Shown here: positions 1-11,070 of the stretch, one piece after another
How positions within the stretch are numbered: the stretch's first letter is position 1
How the letters are laid out: each line of letters begins with the position of its first letter
The notes under the pieces: generated by a model
Told to the model about the DNA's origin: nothing
The model's database searches: none
Seen by the model: only the letters and a program-made list of their open reading frames with translations
Position numbers and translations under genes: made by a program
From: Diabrotica undecimpunctata
Taxonomy: Eukaryota > Arthropoda > Insecta > Coleoptera > Chrysomelidae
Direction of reading: 5' to 3'
DNA length: 64,000 nucleotides
Assembly (NCBI RefSeq): GCF_040954645.1
Contig: NC_092808.1
Coordinates: 88,390,042-88,454,041 of the forward strand

Positions 1-315
1 TTTTTGTCCTACTAAATTTTAAAACTTTTTCCTCAAGAGCTTGTCTCCACTGTTCCAGTTTTTGTTCTAGGTCGCTTTCACTATTTCCTACTATCACTAC
101 ATCATCAGCATACATTAAGCACCACGGAATATTACCCTGTCGTTTCACTGTTATTTGATTAAGAGCTAATGAGAATAAATAAGGACTAAGCACTGAGCCT
201 TAGTGCAATCCTACTTTCACATAGAATTTATCAGTTTCTCCCATAACTGTTCTAACACTAGTTGTTACTCCCTTAAACATGTCTCTCACAATCTTTACAT
301 ATTCACCATAACGAT
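1..315 (-). pseudogene. LINE reverse-transcriptase fragment
   Basis: On the minus strand the translation shows the RT region with motif B (GSVLSP) followed by the catalytic YADD motif (MYADDVVIVG) and a downstream helix (SDLEQKLEQWRQ). The glutamine normally preceding GSVLSP is replaced by a TAA stop, so the piece is dead. It continues past the left edge of the window. The downstream residues resemble RTE/BovB-like and related LINEs of insects; the clade is not certain. Confidence 0.8.
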
Positions 316-334
316 GATGATGATTAGGAACCAG

Positions 335-597
335 ATATCGTAAAATATATACGAAGATAGGAAGTCTGAAGTGGATGGGGCATGTCATGCGGACGAAACA
401 AAATGACCCAGCTAGAAAACGCTCCTTGATAGACCCATTGGTCAGAGAAGAGGAGGAAAACCCAGAACAAGGTTCCTTGATAACATCGATGAAAACATGA
501 GAAATATGGGAATATGTGCTTGGTGGGGGAAGGCGATGGATATGGACGACTAAAGAGAAATTCTTGAGGAGGCTAGGACCCACGCAGGGATGCCAGA
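335..597 (+). pseudogene. LINE ORF2 C-terminal tail fragment (RTE-like)
   Basis: The plus strand reads LKWMGHVMR, then an arginine-rich stretch, then MRNMGICAWWGKAMD and EEARTHAGM. This is the C-terminal tail seen after the RT domain of RTE-type LINEs. A frameshift near position 470 and a stop codon break it. It abuts the opposite-strand RT piece at 1-315, so the two are separate insertions or an inverted rearrangement. Confidence 0.7.
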
Positions 598-599
598 AT

Positions 600-1110
600 G
601 ATGAATGATGATAAGAGAAAGAAATACGACAGGTAGAAAAGCCATTACAATGTTAAACAGTATTTTATGGGAACAATCAATTGGCAAAGAAAATAAAAAG
701 AGGATATATATGATACTATAGTGAACAGGATCACTCTAAGCAGCTGTGAGGTATGACCACTGAAAGAAAGACCGTTGGCGACGCTGAGAGCAACGAAAAT
801 GGATTTTTGAAGAGCGGCAAGAAGGTTAAGAAGAGAAAGGGTTAACAACGAAGGCATTAGAGAATAAGTGGGAATCAAACGAACAAACACAGATGACTTA
901 TCAGATCAACAGAACAACTTATCTGGTTCCGACATACACAAAGAATGGATGAACAACGAATAACAAAGGAAATACTAAAACGACAACCAGAAGGCAAGAA
1001 AAAACGAGGTAGACCGAGAACAAGTTGGAGAGAAGCAGTAGACGAAGACCTGAGATAAAGAAGCAGAAGAGGACCTATTAAAGAGACCGTTACAAAGCGA
1101 CATGTAGTAG
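600..1110 (+). pseudogene. Second LINE ORF2 C-terminal tail fragment
   Basis: Degraded plus-strand translation ends with WFRHTQRMDEQR, then KKRGRPRTSWREAVDEDL, the typical end of an endonuclease/RT LINE polyprotein. The upstream part (about 600-900) is recognisable only in pieces with several stops. It is a different tail type from the one at 335-597. It probably represents a 5'-truncated LINE insertion. Confidence 0.65.
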
Positions 1111-1129
1111 TAGTAGAAGCATCGCAGGT

Positions 1130-1560
1130 CATGCAAGCCTTAGTGTTTGATGTGTAATCTGTTAACAAATTACCGCCATTTTTAAAACATTGTAGTCTTT
1201 TATATTTTCCAATGATGGGTGGCTTAAGTTTGTATGTCCCAGTACAGTTTGTTCCTAGCACCACTGTTAAATGAATCTTGCTGTTTTTCCCACCATGACA
1301 TTTTTATTATCGACACTTTTACAACATATTTTTCGGAAAATAATTTCGTTTCTTTTTTTAATTTTGAAGCCACCCATTGCTAGCACGTCGCAATGCCCTC
1401 TCATTTCCCAATTCTACCAAGAACTGATGAGCCTTTTCCGGAAGAAAATGGCTTCCGATTGCGATATTTTTGTCCCGTCACTGTTTTAACCAGTTCAAAA
1501 CTCATTCCCCTATGTCCGTGAATTCACATAATTTTAATCTTTGACTGCTTGCAGGCAACC
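1130..1560 (-). pseudogene. pogo/Tigger-type transposase fragment
   Basis: Minus-strand reading, in two frames, gives a CENP-B-type helix-turn-helix piece (ASNGWL followed by KKRNEIIFRKIC) and then an early DDE segment (LGTNCTGTYKL, IGKYKRLQCFK, TSNTKACM). This order and spacing match pogo/Tigger/jerky-like transposases, with the residues between HTH and catalytic core deleted. The catalytic aspartates are not present. It is an old non-functional remnant, distinct from the nearly intact pogo element at 27.9-30.7 kb. Confidence 0.6.
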
Positions 1561-1599
1561 CACTTTCTTTCGAAAATTTATCTTTAAACTTTAAAATTG

Positions 1600-3880
1600 T
1601 CGCCAACATACTTGTGGGATTCCAGACTTGTTAGCAATCTCGAAAAAAACATTGTTACGAGATCCACAGCTAAAGAAACCAGACGGAACTTACGACGACG
1701 AACAATGCAACGAAATAAGGACAAAGATTTAAAAATATACACTTGGAACGTGCGTAAACTTTATGAACCTGGAAATCTTAAAAAGTTAATAGACATACTA
1801 ACTCAATATAAAACACGCTTTACTGCTGTGCAAGAAGTAAGATGGACTGGCCAAGGATTTATCCAAAAGAGACAATGCGATATCCATAACAGCTGTCACA
1901 AGACCAATCATGAATTCGGGACCACATTCATTGTTATCAAAAAAGCAAAACATCTCATCATGGACTTCAAACCAATAAGCCCACGAATATGTTGGTACGA
2001 TAAATAATGACTCATAATATCTAAACTGTAAATATCCTTTCTCATTCAAGTATTTTCCAGATCATATACCTGCCGGCAGAAATTTCTAGTAAGAAGATCC
2101 ACGGGCCCCCTACGCTAAAAGACATGTTTGGCTCCACGACGATCGAGTAAGTTCTGGAAGGTCAACGCCGCTTCGAGAATAACGCTTGTTTGGTATAAAT
2201 ATAGAGGAACCTTTTATTTAAGTTACAGTTAGTTCTAGTTTTGAAGTCGAGTTTTTAGTTCGAATATAAATGTAAAAAAAATAAATTAGTAAATATTGTA
2301 TATATAAATTAAATAAAGACTTTAAATAAACTAAGTGTTAGAATATTTTATAATAAATAAAGTAAATAAATTAGACTAATTAAACTCAGTACAATGTTAT
2401 CTACGAGTAAGGGGAAAGTTGTTTAACATCAGTTTAATAAACGTATACGCCCCAACCGAAGACAAAGAAGAGGATGTCAAAGATTAATTCTATTACGAAG
2501 TAGGGACCATCTACGGCAAATGCCCTAGAAACGACATCAAAATCATAATTGGAGATATTAATGCAAAAATGGGGAAAGGAAATAGTCCATCCATACATCG
2601 AAAAATGCAGTGCTTATGATGTCACCAACGACAATGGAAATATAATAATAGGATTTGCAGCTTCCAAGGGCATGGTCGTTGGAAGTACCTACTTTCCCCA
2701 CAAGAATATCCATAAAGTAACATGGACTTCGCCTGATGCAACAACAAAAAATCAAATAGACTACATCCTAAAAGAACTTCTTTAATCTAATGGATGCACG
2801 TACTTATCGTGGGGCTGATATACATTCAGACCACTTCTGGGTAGAAGCAAAAATAAGAGCAAGAATTTCAAATGCAAAAAAAGAAAAGGGAAAGAAAGGC
2901 ACTCTTGAAACGGCCCCACTAAAAAGGTATTAAAATTACCTTCAAAATTAAAACAACAGATGAGAGTATAACAGCTAGCGAGCAATGGGATATCTGTAGA
3001 AGAACAATTAAGAAAGCGGCAGATGACGTCCTAGGGCCAGAAGAACCCACTACACGCAACAAATGGTTCGATGATGAATTTGAAGATATCACTAAAACAA
3101 AAAAATATGCATATAAACCTATGCAACAAAGAAGAACGCGGGATAAGGAGCAAACATACAAAGAACTCAGGAAGGAGTAAAAACGCGTACATCAAAGAAA
3201 AAGCGCACCTTGGAAAACCAGATTATGCAAGAGCTTCAATTACTAAAGGGAAAAAGTGAAACTAGAAAATTCTGTAACATTCTAAATAAGACAAGAAAAG
3301 AATTCCAATCACGGCTGACGATATGTAGGGACAAAAATGGACATATAGTTAGTACCAGTGACGCAGTATAAAGCAGATGGGTTGAGCACTTAAAATAACT
3401 ACTTGTTACTGAAGTGGAAAATGATGCGTCACCCTCAAAACCAAAAAATATCACCCACACAGAACTTCCTTCAATATTGGAAGTGAGAGATGCAAATCGT
3501 CTGCTCGCCTTCAAGTAAGACACAGAATAATGGGCACAATATGTGGGAATGGTATTTGGAGAATGTGATATAATTTCGAATTGTACGAGGAGTATAAGCA
3601 AGTATAGATGTAATATTGTTCATATAAATATGTAGGCTTAGATGGGCTGGATGTGTCAAGAGCAAATGAAAATTACCCACCCAGACAAACTCTATTTATT
3701 AGCAGCACCAGTAAGAAATAGGAGTAGAGGAAGACCCAGACTGAGGGATGGTGAAGACAGGGATGTGAGGTTGTTCAGCATAGCAAACTGGCAACAGTTG
3801 GCGATGAACAAAAATGACTGAGGAAATAGACTGGGGAAGGTCGAGGCTCAACTAGGGCTGAAGCACCACTAATGATGATG
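1600..3880 (+). pseudogene. RTE-type LINE, copy 1, internally deleted
   Basis: The endonuclease (EEP fold, often mis-annotated as craniofacial development protein 2-like) starts near 1720 with YTWNVRKLYEPGNL and AVQEVRW. It resumes after the solo LTR at 1993-2393 with NVYAPTEDKEE and a degraded IIIGDINAKMGKG. Around 3020-3120 it reads DVLGPEEPTTRNKWFDDEF. The C-terminal tail is at about 3635-3860 (LRWAG, RSRGRPRLRDGEDRDVRLFS). The RT domain is essentially missing between about 3300 and 3600. Multiple stops and frameshifts make it a dead copy. Confidence 0.75.
1993..2393 (+). mobile_element. Solo LTR (401 bp) inside the RTE endonuclease
   Basis: The segment starts TGGTACG and ends CAGTACA, so it has TG...CA ends, and is flanked by the 4-bp direct repeat ATGT (1989-1992 and 2394-2397). 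Removing it with one ATGT restores the RTE endonuclease reading frame exactly. Inside are a TATA box (TATAAATA at 2194) and an AATAAA signal near 2312, the expected order for a plus-strand LTR promoter and polyadenylation signal. The 4-bp TSD and length suggest Ty3/Gypsy, but no coding sequence remains to prove the family. Confidence 0.8.
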
Positions 3881-3949
3881 ATAGGAATGGAATTCTATCT
3901 AAGTAATCTTCGAAATTTTTTTGAAATATATAAACAGCAAATGAAAAAC

Positions 3950-5400
3950 TTACAATCTGCCATTTAGTATGTTCTATTGTAAGAGTACAGGTGATAATGG
4001 TCAAGACATAGTTAATTTATTTGGTAATTTTTTCTCAACTAAATATTCCAATTCTAAAACTAATCAGATACCAATTTTTAACTATCAGCAGAGTGTCAAT
4101 GTGAATAATTATAATATCTCTGACATAATTGATAGTATTTTAAAGATGCCTTGCAAATTATTGCTTGAAACAGAATGTTTGCCAGCTTACTCAAGCATTG
4201 CATTTTTACTCTTGATTATTTAACAACAATTTTCAAAACCTATTTGAGTGTCTTATAAATAATTTTTTAACATGGGATTGTAAAGATGTAATTGATGTTC
4301 AACAACATGGCTTTTCTAAAGGTAAGTCTACATGCACAAACTTAATATTGTATACTAATTTTATTGCTAATTCAGTTAAGCACAAGGGACAGGTTGAAAC
4401 TATCTTCACAGACTTCTCTAAAGCCTTCGATAGATTTAACCATGATCTGCTTATTGCTAAATTACAAGGCTATGGATTTGGAGGAAAAATACTTGAGTAA
4501 ATAAGTAGTTATGTGTCTGGTAATTGTCAATATGTAAAATATGGAAATTCTTTATCTCAGCCAGTATTGTGACTGCAGGAGTTACTAAGGGGTCTCATTT
4601 GGACCTCTCTTATTTCATATATTTGTTAATCATATATCACCAGTCATTAAAAGTACAGCTCACTGATCTTAACATGGGCGATAATACACCCCTCTCTCAA
4701 GTTGTGTGTTCACTAGAATGCTTGTAAATTTGATGCAGAAAAGATTAGCCCCACCTGCCACATTACAATCGAGAACTGTAGTAACTTTCTAATTTTTGCT
4801 GACAACCTTAAAATATTTCGAATATTTAATATCCTAGTTGATGCCTCTTTGTTACAAATGATCTTAAAAGCTAGTTGGTGTGAAGTAAATATACTATACT
4901 TAGATATAAAAAAATGTTTTAAATTTACTTGTGTTAGATCAAGGGAGTTAAAAAATATTATGATATTTTAATATATTATTATTATATTATAATATTGTTA
5001 TTGTAAAAATATCAAAGATTTGGGTATAAGATTTGATTCTAAATTAACTTTTAAATATCATACTAATGAAACTTGTTGATGTTGGGATTTATTCTTAAAA
5101 ATTGTAATCAGTTTTCATTACAAACTTTAAAAATGTTATACTTTAGTTTAATCAGTTTTGGAGTATGGTCCTATCATTTGGTCTCCTTTACATAATAGTG
5201 ATATCTACAGAATCAAGAAAGTTCAAAATACATTTTTGTGGGTGGGAATGTGCTTACAAGATTGGTTTCATTAGACAGCAATACATATATGATAATATAT
5301 GATCAATACATATCTCATTACTACATCATAGAAGGTTTGAAGCAGATTTATGTTTCCTTCATAAGATTATAAATGGATATGTTAAAGATCCGGTGTGTAA
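3950..5400 (+). pseudogene. Degraded LINE reverse transcriptase (CR1/Jockey group)
   Basis: Plus-strand translation in shifting frames shows pre-RT (NLFGNFFSTKYS), RT motifs (QHGFSKGKSTCTNL; FTDFSKAFDRFNHDLL; a decayed FADN in place of FADD) and the post-RT piece (LGIRFDSKLTFKYH; LEYGPIIWSPLH). The order is that of a single LINE ORF2 with no RNase H. Stops and frameshifts are frequent. AT content is high even compared with neighbours, and there is no endonuclease part, consistent with 5' truncation. Confidence 0.7.
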
Positions 5401-7380
5401 AGGGGGTAGTGAGGCGCAATATATGATGCCGTATCCTGTTGGCAGGTGGGGTGAGAAGGTGGGGTCAGGGCTGACGAAGAAGGGAGTCTTGGTCCTCCGA
5501 CGAATAGGGGGTTGGGCTGAAGGTTAACTACCTTCTCCTAGAAAAACTATGAGTTATGAACGTTCAAGGAAGAAAAGCCGGACTTATCAAACGACGACGA
5601 CTGTGCGAAAAAAAGGATCACGATTTGAGGGTTGCGACATGGAATATTCGAACCTTATATAGATTGGGAGCTCTCCAAAATTTCCTAAATGAACTAGACA
5701 GATACAAAATAGACATAACTGCCACACAAGAAATGAGGTGGGTTGGAAACAATGTAATGGAAAAAAGAAGCCATACGATTTTCTACAGCTGCGATCCTAA
5801 AAATCACGTCTTGGGCATAGAATTCATAGTAAACAAGAGAGTAAAGCATACTATAAGAGATTTCAGAGCTATTAGTCCAAGAATGTGCATTTTAAGAGTT
5901 AAAGGTCGTTTCTTTAACTACAGTCTAATTAATGCGCATGCCCCGACAGAAGAAAAAGAAGAGGAAATTAAAGAAGAGTTTTATGACGAATTAGAGTCTG
6001 CATATCAGTTAAGCCCAAAAAATGATATAAAAATAATCTATGGAGACCTAAACGAAAAAGTTGGAAAAGAACAGCAATTCCAACCCACAATAGGTAGGCA
6101 CAGTCTCCATGAGCAATCAAATGACAATGGCAATAGGTTAATAAACCTAGCAAGATCACTTAACATGGTGATTGTCAGCATGTACTTCGCTCGCAAAGAT
6201 ATACACAAAGGTACCTGGAAATCCCTGGATGGACTTACAGTAAATATGATAGATCATGTCATTGTAGACTCGAGACACCAATCGAATATAATAAACATCC
6301 GCACCAGAAGAGAGGCAAATGTGGATTCTGATCACTACCTGGTTGAAAGTAGGGTAAGAGCTGGAATTTCAAACATCAAAAAGGAAAGAGGCTCTAAACA
6401 TGAACGATACAAGGTAGAAGGACTCAAAGAAACAAACAAAAATAAAGAGTATAAAGAAAAGATAAACAACAAACTAGAAAACAGAATAACACATGAAAAC
6501 CTAAATAAGGAGTGGGAAGAATGCAGAGACATCATAAAAGAGGCAGCTAAAGAAGTACTAGGCATAGAAGGTAGAGAAAGAAGAACAAGAACGAATGACT
6601 GGTTTACGAATAATGTCAGATCATAACAGACAAAAAGAACAGAACATATTTACTGATGCAACAGGGGCACAGAACCCGGTAAGCAGAGGAAGAATATAAA
6701 CGACTACACAAAGAAAAAAAGAAAACTCACTGAAGAAAAAAGAGAGAATATATGAACAAAGAACTTCAAGAACTAAGTAAATCAACAGAGCCAAGAAAAT
6801 TTTATCAGAGACTGAACAAAAGCAGAAAAGACTCCAAACCGAGCACAACAATGTGTAGAGATAAGGAAGGTAATATATTGACAAAACAGCAGGAGATACT
6901 TAGTAGATGGACAGAACATTTTACGGAAAAGTTTGAAGGAGATTGGAGAAGACGAACCCTGACATACCATTAGACCAAGCAGACAACAGAGAAAAGACTC
7001 CACCAACAATAGCTGAGATTAGAGGAGCAGTAGACAAATTAAAGAACAATAAAGCACCAGGATCGGATCAAATAGCATCGGAGTTACTGAAGGAAGGATA
7101 CGCACTACAAAAAACAATACATGAATTGATAACAAAGATATGGTCAAATAAATAGCTACCAGCGGAGTGGAATAACGGTATTATTGTACCATTACATAAA
7201 AAAGGAAATCAGTTAGAATGTGGAAACTACCGTGGAATCACGCTGCTGAATGCAGCATACAAAATACTGTCCAACGTCATTTATGAAAGACCACAAGCGG
7301 AAAAAATAGTTGGCAAATACCAAAGTGCTTTCTGTAGACAGAAGTCAACAATAGACCAGATATTTGTTCTGCGACTCTTC
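5400..7380 (+). mobile_element. RTE-type LINE, copy 2, truncated in RT
   Basis: A G-rich 5' leader (about 5400-5550) precedes an intact endonuclease ORF. Further frames continue into the RT with FYQRLNKSRKD, then AVDKLKNNKAPGSDQIASELLK (6943-7155), NNGIIVPLHKKGNQ, GNYRGITLLN and YQSAFCRQKSTIDQI. The match stops abruptly at about 7380, before the catalytic YADD block, so the 3' half is missing. Frameshifts lie near 6640 and 6940 and a stop near 7153. Better preserved than copy 1. Confidence 0.8.
5556..6626 (+). CDS. RTE apurinic-type endonuclease domain (EEP family)
   Basis: A 356-residue open frame. The N-terminus contains VATWNIRTLY (start of the exonuclease-endonuclease-phosphatase fold), then ATQEMRW (the catalytic Glu), NAHAPTEEKEEE, IIYGDLNEKVGKE, TWKSLDG and DSDHYLV (Ser-Asp-His). 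In LINEs this domain nicks the target DNA for target-primed reverse transcription. The usual GDFNAK motif reads GDLNEK, so the Asn is kept but the neighbourhood is altered. The frame stops just before the RT linker, so the protein is truncated relative to a full ORF2 of roughly 1000 residues. Confidence 0.8.
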   Translation: MNVQGRKAGLIKRRRLCEKKDHDLRVATWNIRTLYRLGALQNFLNELDRYKIDITATQEMRWVGNNVMEKRSHTIFYSCDPKNHVLGIEFIVNKRVKHTIRDFRAISPRMCILRVKGRFFNYSLINAHAPTEEKEEEIKEEFYDELESAYQLSPKNDIKIIYGDLNEKVGKEQQFQPTIGRHSLHEQSNDNGNRLINLARSLNMVIVSMYFARKDIHKGTWKSLDGLTVNMIDHVIVDSRHQSNIINIRTRREANVDSDHYLVESRVRAGISNIKKERGSKHERYKVEGLKETNKNKEYKEKINNKLENRITHENLNKEWEECRDIIKEAAKEVLGIEGRERRTRTNDWFTNNVRS

Positions 7381-8282
7381 TTCTTCAGATGCAAATCCAC
7401 TAATGGTAATGCTTGGTTTTGTCAGTACATTCTTTGAGAATAAGTCCAAATGAGTAATGAGTACTTTACTCAAAATCAACATAAAAGTGGAGTACGCTGG
7501 TTTTGGCAGTAAGACAATGATGTATTTCAGTTTAAATGTTCAAAATTCCTACTAGTGTATATATTTTGAAGTTCAAATGCTGAGAAGAAGAAATTTGTAT
7601 ATTTAAATAAAAAGATTAAAAATTGCTGAATAAAACGAACTGCTGTGAGTATTTTGTTTCTCCTAAAATGACCTCTACAAGATTCTTTAAACTTCAAATT
7701 CAAAATTCTTAATACTTTCTTCTGCACTGAAAATACCTATTCCATAAAACTATTTTGCCCTCATAAAAAATAATTCCACATGTAATAAAAAATAATTTCT
7801 TAAAAAAAATTATTATAATACAGATTAATTATAATTATGCTTGGATTAGAATCAGAAGTTTGTCAATAAATTATGTACATATTAGGAAGCTCCAAGATGC
7901 CATCAAGTATGTATCAAGTATATGAGATATCTACTATATGAGATAAAGAGATAAATTATGAAGATCAACCAAACTTCCTGGGAACAATATGACTGCATGA
8001 GTTCCTCTACTCACTGGAGAACTACCATAAAAGATAAGAAATGGTGCAAAGCTTTATTAGTCTTAGTGACTTCTTTCCTAAAAGTAGTAGAAGTACCAAT
8101 AAATATTAAGAATAAAAATTAGAAATCAACCTTAAACAAATTATTAATAATTGCATACCTATTTCAACATATTTTGTGAATACATTTTGGAGTTACATGT
8201 TACATTTTAAAGCAAGGTAGAATATAACATGTTTGCAAATAACATGTCAACGATAATACTAAATATGTAGTAACTAAACTTA
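7381..8282. other. Unassigned AT-rich sequence
   Basis: No recognisable element. On the minus strand 7383-7505 is open and reads partly LITHLDLFSKNV and KPSITISGFASEE, preceded by a weak AG acceptor. It could be an internal exon of the same hypothetical gene as the exon at 8283-8392, but I do not recognise it. The rest is AT-rich with many stops in all frames. Confidence 0.3.
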
Positions 8283-8392
8283 CCTATTCCTTCTATTTTA
8301 TTTAAAAGTTCTCTGTAAATAATTTTCCTCTCTCGTGAATTCCTTCTCATTGTGCAACGATTCTCTTGATTTTCGCTAGAAAATTGTTCCAT
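8283..8392 (-). CDS. Possible first coding exon of an unknown gene
   Basis: On the minus strand an ATG at 8392 opens a frame beginning MEQFSSENQENRC and continuing NSRERKIIYRELLNK, which runs directly into a consensus splice donor (GTAAGT) at about 8282. The peptide is polar and Arg/Lys-rich and not like any transposon protein I know. No downstream exon is certain. It could be the 5' end of a real host gene, or chance. There is no TATA box I would trust upstream. Confidence 0.3.
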
Positions 8393-8931
8393 TTCAGATA
8401 AGATAAATGAAGGTTATCGGTTATCTAATTTCCCGGAAATAATGAATAGTTCAATAGTAGGTGATTTGTGGTTTAATAGTCAGTAGAATACAACGAATAG
8501 ATCAGATCCAGATGTATGATGTATTTTTTGCAAAACAAAATTGTCAAAACATAAACATACAACAAAACAAACTTGTGTTATTGCGGTAATGCGGTGTTGC
8601 CGCTATTTTAGAAGTCATTTCTTCTCTTCATTGAACCTAAATAGTTGTAAGGTATCCGGACAGGATATAGTTCAACCGAGATTTTAAGTTGCCAGGGGTA
8701 ATTTAATTATTCATTTCACACAATTAATAACCAACGGTTGTTTATTCCGTGGTCATAATAAATAACACTGACAATTGTTTCTCTATATTGAATCTTTTAC
8801 AGTTTATTATTATAGAGTTGGTCATCATCCAATATATGCTGCGGTGAAGATAGCTACAATACAAAGAACGTCCACAGAACGAAATATTTGCATTTCAGTG
8901 TTGTCATGTCCTTATAATGTATAGTTGTATG

Positions 8932-9268
8932 CATGATACTATGACTAACAAGATAGGGATCTTCATATCTTCCCTAGCCCAAAATCGGTCGTGTTCGCGC
9001 ATGCCGTCATTGGAGAGTAGAATTTGAATTCTTGTTAAAGTTAAATGGGATTTTTATGCATTCTGTGATGAAATTATTCAATTAGCAAAATAATAATATT
9101 AAATAAAGGTTTAATAATTACAATAATCGTACACAAAAGGATATCTCCAAACTATTTATTAAAGATTATTTATTGACACATACAAAAAACTGACATTACG
9201 AACGGGCAACTCTCCAATTACGTCACGACTTATGCGCAATATCTTATCTTCTTAATCATAGTATCATG
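8932..9268. mobile_element. hAT-type MITE, 337 bp
   Basis: The ends are inverted repeats: both termini read inward CATGATACTATGA and continue with about 22 of 24 matching bases. The element is flanked by a perfect 8-bp direct repeat GTTGTATG at 8924-8931 and 9269-9276. An 8-bp duplication plus a CA start points to the hAT superfamily. A second, inner inverted pair (ATTGGAGAGT near 9023 and its complement near 9210) strengthens the symmetry. No coding capacity, so it would need a transposase in trans. Confidence 0.8.
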
Positions 9269-9281
9269 GTTGTATGTATAG

Positions 9282-9336
9282 ATATTATCAAAGAATATAG
9301 ACGATGAATATAAGCGTCTATATTCTTTGATAATAT
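9282..9336. repeat. Perfect 22-bp inverted repeat (hairpin)
   Basis: Arms 9282-9303 and 9315-9336 are exact reverse complements (ATTATCAAAGAATATAGACG core) with an 11-base spacer. It starts just six bases beyond the TSD of the hAT-type MITE. Function unknown; it may be a foldback scar. Confidence 0.75.
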
Positions 9337-10076
9337 GTTTGCTTCAAATTTGCAGTGAAAAAGTACATCCATCTTATCTTTCTTCTATATCTATCTATAT
9401 AAAATACTCCAGTCGTCAGAGACGAAAATTCCACTGAACCTCTAAAAATCATACCAACAAGCTGAATTTTGCTGAGAATATCAATTTAGGGATCCCAAAA
9501 CAGATGCAAAAAACTTAAATTCTGCTACACCCCGGCTTCCCCCCAAAAAACCACCTACGTATTGGGAGAAACAGAAAAAAATCGATTTACCAAGAATCTT
9601 TACGTCGTAGAAAAAAATGTTTCAAATAAAAAATAGAGGAGACATAATTCTGAATAAAAATGTTTATAAGTCCTTTTTCTGTAGAATTAACCGTTCTCTC
9701 AGAAACAACACTTAAAGCGACCATCGGTTTTGAATGCCAGTTACGCAAGTAAAATCAATATTCAATAAAATTGCATCAACTCGACGGTAAAAATCCTATA
9801 TCTTTTGATCAGAGGCCACTATCGAGAAAAATCAAAATGCGTTTGAAGATGAAGAGTAGCTTTTGTACGCAATTTTTGTATTTTGCCGCAAATAAAGTCA
9901 GTTTTTAAAAAGGTGTTAAATAAATAAACGTTGATCTATTTTTGTCATTTTTTACGATTCTCATAAGACCAATAAAATTTATCACTTTTAAAGACCAGTC
10001 ACTATAAAATTTCTATTATTAGACCCCATAATATCGTATCTTTGAAACCCATAGCATGAGTTACGGAAAAAATGTG
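9337..10076. other. Unassigned AT-rich sequence
   Basis: About 740 bases with no open frame of note. A C-rich patch near 9530-9560 and a stretch near 9390-9420 (TATATAAAATACTCCAG) look like interspersed-repeat sequence, but I cannot assign a family. Confidence 0.3.
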
Positions 10077-10308
10077 AGGCATTTGAAATATGCCAAAAAA
10101 ACTCTGAATTTAAACTTTTACATTACAAACGATCTAAAACGTTTAAAACTGCTTCTTTTTGATTACACAAGTACCTTTTTTGAAAACATACAACTCTAGC
10201 TACAAAGTCTATCTTATACCGTCTTGTGGAGGCATTCCCCGTTACGTGCGATCGTTTTGTAGTGTGTCAGTTTAAAATCTGTGTTTTTTAGGCATATTTC
10301 AAATGCCT
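10077..10308. repeat. Imperfect inverted repeat, about 65-bp arms
   Basis: The left arm begins AGGCATTTGAAATATGCC at 10077 and the right arm ends with its complement at 10308. Similarity continues inward through an ACGATC block in both arms. The arms are roughly 80-85 percent matched by eye with about 100 bases between. A small MITE or foldback element is the simplest explanation; flanking duplication was not found. Confidence 0.45.
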
Positions 10309-10344
10309 TATATTTGTTGCCAAAAGTTCAAAATTTCATGTCAT

Positions 10345-10746
10345 ATGTTTTAAGGATTAGATCTAGACGAAGATTTGCTGCACTTCCAACAAGATGGAGC
10401 ACCTCCTCACTATGAAGCTTCAGTTAGGCACTGGTTGGATACTAATCATCCGAACAAATGAAATGGAAGGAGAGGTCCTATTGAGTGGCCACCGAGGTCA
10501 CCAGACTTATCGCCACCTGATTGTTTTCTATGAAAGAATTACGCAAGCACTTCGCGCTATTACTAGAACAATATTTGCCAAATTTCGTGCAGAATTTGAA
10601 AATAGGCTGTATTATTGCTTACAAAATAATGGAACCTACTTGGAACATTTACTTAATTGACATTTTTAACAAATTTGTTGTTCAACAAAAACCTCATTAA
10701 ATTTTCCATTTAAGCCAAAGTTTCTCAATTCTTGCTTCACCCTGTA
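10345..10746 (+). pseudogene. mariner-like transposase C-terminal fragment
   Basis: Plus strand: DEDLLHFQQDGAPPHYEASV then IEWPPRSPDLSPPDCF, the region of the second and third catalytic aspartates in mariner/Tc1 transposases (QQDGAPPH and PRSPDLSPxD). Frameshifts follow near 10450 and after 10530. The 3' end finishes with a CACCCTG terminus next to TA at 10745-10746, as expected for an IS630/Tc1/mariner inverted repeat and its TA duplication. The N-terminal half is missing. Confidence 0.75.
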
Positions 10747-10799
10747 TAATTATTATTTATACCATTGCATAGCATTTTTTATAGTCTTTTCAATGATGT

Positions 10800-10988
10800 A
10801 TCACAAGTAAGGGTTTGCAATTTCAACTTTTTTTGTTGTGGTGGGTGGGGCCTAGGGGTTGATGAAGGTGAGTTCTCCTTCATGTCATTTTAGTTCCTCC
10901 TTACTATCCTAGTAACGGTTTCAAGCATTTTTCGATATCAGCTTTTGTTCGTGAGATATAGCCCATTTTAAGTTTAAAAATTGACACA

Positions 10989-10991
<3 letters not shown>
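10800..10991. mobile_element. Right end of a mariner-type element or MITE
   Basis: The sequence ends GACACACTG immediately before TATATA. Read on the minus strand it starts CAGTGTGTC after TA, matching the first bases of the mariner inverted repeat at 18723 (CAGTGTGTCC). This suggests a mariner-family terminus abutting the (TA)n array. The left end was not located and there is no coding sequence. Confidence 0.45.

Positions 10992-11064
<73 letters not shown>
10992..11064. repeat. (TA)n microsatellite, left part
   Basis: An uninterrupted TA run of about 36 units. It is the left half of an array split by the LTR retrotransposon at 11068-16836; the right half is 16837-16899. Confidence 0.95.

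Positions 11065-11067
<3 letters not shown>

Positions 11068-11070
<3 letters not shown>

Noticed and set aside
1271..1489. Plus-strand 72-residue frame
   Set aside because: Overlaps the minus-strand pogo fragment and has no recognisable features.
5556..6626. Host craniofacial development protein 2-like gene
   Set aside because: This name is commonly given to RTE endonucleases; RT motifs follow downstream.
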